Origin: an uncultured Eubacteriales bacterium
GTDB taxonomy: Bacteria > Bacillota > Clostridia > Oscillospirales > CAG-272
Reading direction: 5' to 3'
NCBI GenBank assembly: GCA_905205065.1
Contig: CAJLCI010000005.1
Span: 1-64,000, forward strand
DNA length: 64,000 bases
The position numbers were made by a program, and so were the translations under genes. The notes under the pieces were generated by a model. That model did no database searches. It was not told the DNA's origin and saw nothing but the letters and a program-made list of their open reading frames with translations. Below are positions 61,232 through 64,000 of this stretch, one piece after another (within the stretch, counting starts at the first letter, position 1; each line of letters opens with the position of its first letter).

Positions 61232-61676
61232 GCTATTATAATAAATGTATTATAGCATAACATCCTCAATTAATCAATATTTTTTTACGTTTAAAACTTA
61301 CTGTTGTCATAAAAAAGTTACAAATGAAATTAGCGACAGAAAGAAGTTATACCAAAAACGCCCCTGCGTTAGTTTTAGTACCTTCGCAGGGTGCATCACA
61401 TCACACAGATTCGCTTGCCATTGTTAAAATTAGAATAAAATTCTTTCCCTTAAATTTGCCCTTAAAAACCCGTCATTGTTTCTTATATTTTCTGCATAAC
61501 AGGTAGTGAGGGCGTGTTGGCTGCAAAGTCAGGTAATATCAATGCTTTTATGATTTTCTCATATTATCTCTTGATACTCTTTGCAACAATATAATTTTTA
61601 TGTTTCAAAAAATGTTTTAAATAATGTGCGCTGCATTTTTATAATAACTATTCTGAATATTTATATAGACATATAT
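61232..61676. other. Intergenic region with a hairpin, no gene seen
   Basis: AT-rich DNA with no credible frame. The stretch 61362-61391 (CCCTGCG...CGCAGGG) forms a 7-bp stem, on the minus strand followed by GCGTTTTT. It could be a terminator or small RNA; similar motifs recur in Clostridia as far as I recall. Confidence 0.4.
61362..61391 (-). terminator. Hairpin with short T-tract, possible terminator or small RNA end
   Basis: CCCTGCG and CGCAGGG pair around a 16-base loop, with GGCGTTTTT following on the minus strand. Confidence 0.4.
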
Positions 61677-61823
61677 ATGGGAGAATATGAAAGTCTGATA
61701 TCTCTTATCGGATATATAGCAATATTATTTACATTCAATTGGCTCATGCTCTTTATTGTCTTGGCTGTTGTAGTTATTAATTTGTTTTGTAATAAGAAAA
61801 AAATAAATATAACTATAAAATAA
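61677..61823 (+). CDS. Small membrane toxin of the TxpA/BsrG (holin-like) type
   Basis: The 48-residue protein reads MGEYESLISLIGYIAI followed by a second hydrophobic stretch (WLMLFIVLAVVVINLF) and a basic tail CNKKKINITIK. The M-x-x-YESL-x-x-(L/M)I start, a long membrane helix and the basic end are the marks of type I toxins such as TxpA and BsrG and of the holin-like toxin family. No ribosome site is evident, which fits a poorly translated toxin. The antisense RNA expected on the minus strand would overlap its 3' end near the GGCGATAGCCCC sequence. Confidence 0.6.
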   Translation: MGEYESLISLIGYIAILFTFNWLMLFIVLAVVVINLFCNKKKINITIK

Positions 61824-61880
61824 ATAAGGCGATAGCCCCTCATAACAGAAAATTTTCTTATATGGCAAATATTAATGCTT

Positions 61881-63200
61881 TCACTTTTGATTATTGTTTT
61901 CAATATTATATATAATATCATTCAGACTTATATTATTTTCTCTTGCGGCTTTTGCGATATCCTCGTATTCATATTTTTTTCTTACCGTACCGTATCCAGT
62001 GGAAACTTTTTGTCTGATTTCGCCATAAGGAGTCATAATATTTCTTGTCTCTCTTGACAGCGTGTAGCGTTTTTTTACGCTTTCGCGGATTCCAAGTGTT
62101 GTTGTGTATTTGAAAATAAGTTCTATCATACGATTCCGCTCTGACGCTGCGCAAATAACATTCAGCAATATTCCGGGGCGAGACTTTTTCATTTCTGCGG
62201 GAACAGTATACACATCAAGAGCACCTGCTTCAAAGAAGCGTTCTGAAGCAAAGGCGATTTCTTCAGGAGTAATATCGTCAAGATTACAGCTCAGCTGCAC
62301 AACCGTCTCTTCTTCTTTTTCGGCTTCTCCGATAAAGACACGGACGCAGTTTGCGGTATCAAAATCTTTTTTTCCCATTCCGCAGCCGATTGCTTCGGTC
62401 CGCATGACTGGCATATTTCCGAAGAAATTCGCAAAATGCTTCAGAAGAGCTGCGCCAGTAGGTGTGCAGAGCTCATCTCTGATTCTGCCGCTGTAAATCG
62501 GAACATTTTTAAGAATATTTGCGGTTGCAGGGGCCGGAACCGGAAGAACTCCATGCGCGCAATGGACATGACCGCTTCCTACATTTATGGGAGAAACAAT
62601 AATTTGATCCGGTTGAATTTCATTAATAAGCATACAAACCGATGTTATATCAGCAATCGCATCCATTGTACCTACCTCGTGAAAATGTATTTCGGTTACC
62701 GGTACTCCGTGCGCTGTTCTCTCCGCTTTGGCAATTAACGTATAAACTTCAATAATATCATTTTTTACTTTTTCCGGAAGCGTCATTCCGTTAACGATTT
62801 GAATTATATCGTGCATTCCTGCATGACTATGTGCATGTCCGCGGCTGTCATAACTGTGAGTATGTTCATGATCATGTTCGTGGGTATGTTCGTGAGTATG
62901 TTCATGATTATGTTCGTGGGTGTGTTCGTGAGTATGCACATTAATATACTCGTGTTTTTCATAACAACTATAGGACGATGAATTATCTGCATTCTCCTCT
63001 TTACCGAAAATTTTAACTGAAAATTCCGTTCCGGTGATACCGCATTTCTGCGATGTTTTATACGATACTTTAATTCCGGGAATATTGAGACTGTTGATTC
63101 TATCTATTATTTTATCTTTATCCGGTATAAGCTCCAAAAGCGCAGCGGCCAGCATATCGCCTGCTGCCCCCATTCCGCAGTCAAAATAAATGGTTTTCAT
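61881..63200 (-). CDS. larC: Nickel-pincer cofactor synthase LarC
   Basis: The 439-residue enzyme inserts nickel into the pincer nucleotide cofactor of lactate racemase using CTP. The start MKTIYFDCGMGAAGDMLAAA is characteristic. A His-rich stretch at about residues 89-130 (repeated HTHEHTHEH) probably binds or stores nickel. EVGTMDAIADITS and GCGMGKKDF follow, and LSCNLDDITPEEIAFASE marks the C-terminal domain. In lactobacilli the gene is split by a programmed frameshift; here it is one frame. The start at 63200 excludes 15 upstream codons. It lies after larB in the same direction. Confidence 0.95.
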   Translation of the reverse strand: MKTIYFDCGMGAAGDMLAAALLELIPDKDKIIDRINSLNIPGIKVSYKTSQKCGITGTEFSVKIFGKEENADNSSSYSCYEKHEYINVHTHEHTHEHNHEHTHEHTHEHDHEHTHSYDSRGHAHSHAGMHDIIQIVNGMTLPEKVKNDIIEVYTLIAKAERTAHGVPVTEIHFHEVGTMDAIADITSVCMLINEIQPDQIIVSPINVGSGHVHCAHGVLPVPAPATANILKNVPIYSGRIRDELCTPTGAALLKHFANFFGNMPVMRTEAIGCGMGKKDFDTANCVRVFIGEAEKEEETVVQLSCNLDDITPEEIAFASERFFEAGALDVYTVPAEMKKSRPGILLNVICAASERNRMIELIFKYTTTLGIRESVKKRYTLSRETRNIMTPYGEIRQKVSTGYGTVRKKYEYEDIAKAARENNISLNDIIYNIENNNQK

Positions 63201-63310
63201 TTTAATAACTCCTTCGATTTGATGAAAATCTTTGCTTAAATTCAATAACTTATGAAACGTTCAATCACATTATAACTTAAAGTAAAATTTTCCCGACTGC
63301 CGCCGCTTTC

Positions 63311-64000
63311 TCACTTACTTTCTCCTTTATTTTCTGACATATGATTTATCATACTTGCGGAATATCCCGCTCCGAAACCATTATCGATGTTTACAACCGT
63401 TACACCGCTTGCGCATGAGTTAAGCATTGATAGGAGGGCCGAGACGCCTCCGAACGAGGCTCCGTATCCAACGCTTGTAGGCACAGCAATTACAGGGCAA
63501 TCGGAAAGACCTCCGATTACACTTGCGAGAGCGCCTTCCATTCCGGCAACTGCAATTATTACGCTGGCATTCATTATCTCATCGAGATGCTTTAGCAGTC
63601 TGTGGAGTCCGGCAACACCGACGTCGTACAGCCTTTCTACTTGATTTCCAAGAACTTCTGCAGTTAGAGCCGCTTCCTCCGCAACCGGAATATCGCTTGT
63701 TCCGCCGGTGGCAACAACAATTTTCCCGATCCCATCGGGCGCTGGAATCTGTCCTATGATTCCGATTTTAGCGTCTTCGTGATAGTCAAGTTCAACTGTT
63801 TTCTTTAGAAATTCAGCGGCCTTGGGGTCAAGGCGCGTAATCAGAATATTTTCCTGACCGTTTTTGAGCATTGTTTCTGTAATTCCGGCGATCTGTACAG
63901 CGGTCTTTCCTGCGCCGTAGATTACTTCCGCGGCTCCTTGGCGAATTTTGCGGTGCAAATCAATTTTCGCGTATCCTATATCCTCAAATGGGGTTATTTT
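63311..64000 (-). CDS. larB: Nickel-pincer cofactor biosynthesis protein LarB, N-terminus outside window
   Basis: The visible 229 residues start inside PFEDIGYAKIDLHR and continue QGAAEVIYGAGKTAVQIA, VVATGGTSDIPVAEEAALTA and VAGMEGALASVIGGL. These are PurE/AIR-carboxylase-like signatures of LarB, which carboxylates and hydrolyses nicotinic acid adenine dinucleotide. The first in-window ATG is internal, so the true start lies beyond 64,000. It is followed by larC after a 110-base gap. larE was not seen in the window. Confidence 0.93.
   Translation of the reverse strand, partial: KITPFEDIGYAKIDLHRKIRQGAAEVIYGAGKTAVQIAGITETMLKNGQENILITRLDPKAAEFLKKTVELDYHEDAKIGIIGQIPAPDGIGKIVVATGGTSDIPVAEEAALTAEVLGNQVERLYDVGVAGLHRLLKHLDEIMNASVIIAVAGMEGALASVIGGLSDCPVIAVPTSVGYGASFGGVSALLSMLNSCASGVTVVNIDNGFGAGYSASMINHMSENKGESK

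Noticed and set aside
62850..62945. Short-period repeat that could suggest a CRISPR-like array
   Set aside because: It is the in-frame His-rich coding stretch of larC. There are no unique spacers. No CRISPR array was seen anywhere in the window.
1..64000. tRNA or rRNA genes
   Set aside because: No cloverleaf-like or conserved rRNA segments were recognised by eye. A tRNA scan was not possible.

Overview
The window looks like the chromosome of a gut-type clostridium (Clostridia, Oscillospiraceae/Ruminococcaceae-like). The host part, from about 33 kb to the right end, is AT-rich. It carries lactate-racemase cofactor genes (larB, larC), an agmatine/carboxyspermidine polyamine operon, flavodoxins, large surface proteins and Rhs-type proteins. 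The left half (1 to about 32,970) is visibly more GC-rich and is almost entirely on the minus strand. It is part of an integrative and conjugative element (ICE) of the broad Tn1549/Lachnospiraceae type. Its right edge cuts a flavodoxin gene in two near 32,970. Its left edge, with the expected relaxase, coupling protein and integrase, lies outside the window.

ICE layout, in transcription order (right to left). First come small accessory genes (120 aa, DUF4314, a ribbon-helix-helix protein with an acidic tail, ArdA-like, DUF3789, Dam methylase, AbrB, DUF3849, SpoVG-like). Next is a 1.2-kb-protein-scale thioester/Cna-B surface adhesin, then the type IV secretion core: VirB2-like DUF3852, TrbL/VirB6-like, PrgI-like, sortase B, VirB4 ATPase and a CHAP hydrolase. 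More accessory genes follow (DUF5348, pentapeptide repeat, DUF6103-like), then a C5 methyltransferase with a second reading frame inside it, and a ribbon-helix-helix gene behind a GC-rich hairpin region that could be oriT. Then comes a cargo block: a TIR-domain protein, and an operon of GNAT, ATC-hydrolase-like, BAAT-type hydrolase and membrane protein. The BAAT-type hydrolase is split by a 1,725-bp MTnSag1-like transposon carrying lnu(C), with a clean 8-bp target duplication.

The most unusual ICE pattern is in the C-termini. About sixteen otherwise unrelated accessory proteins end in an acidic stretch followed by a short Gly/Pro/Met/Leu motif (for example GPVMGM, GPALSM, GPAMSQ, GPQLNL). The secretion machinery, surface proteins and methylases do not. 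I propose this as a shared export or targeting tag. The operon is also punctuated by terminator-like hairpins placed directly before start codons.

Host region. From 33 to 36.4 kb is a redox locus (FMN reductase, carboxymuconolactone-decarboxylase-like protein, flavodoxin) divergent from a LysR regulator. From 36.7 to 47.2 kb is an Rhs locus: a 1,967-aa Rhs protein with its downstream membrane protein, then an orphan Rhs tip that repeats 1,188 bp of the first gene exactly before switching to a different C-terminal domain, followed by several candidate immunity genes. Matching terminators close each cassette. From 47.7 to 48.8 kb are a membrane-anchored XRE regulator and a small conserved gene. 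From 48.8 to 55.2 kb is the polyamine operon speA-speE-speB-carboxyspermidine dehydrogenase-nspC. It is driven by a consensus promoter and a 0.4-kb leader in which a short ORF ends inside the loop of an intrinsic terminator. From 55.3 to 64 kb are a Cu/Zn superoxide dismutase, a frameshifted cell-surface protein with a tandem duplication, a TxpA/BsrG-like small toxin gene, larC and the start-truncated larB.

Family assignments are by motif recognition only. No database search was possible.
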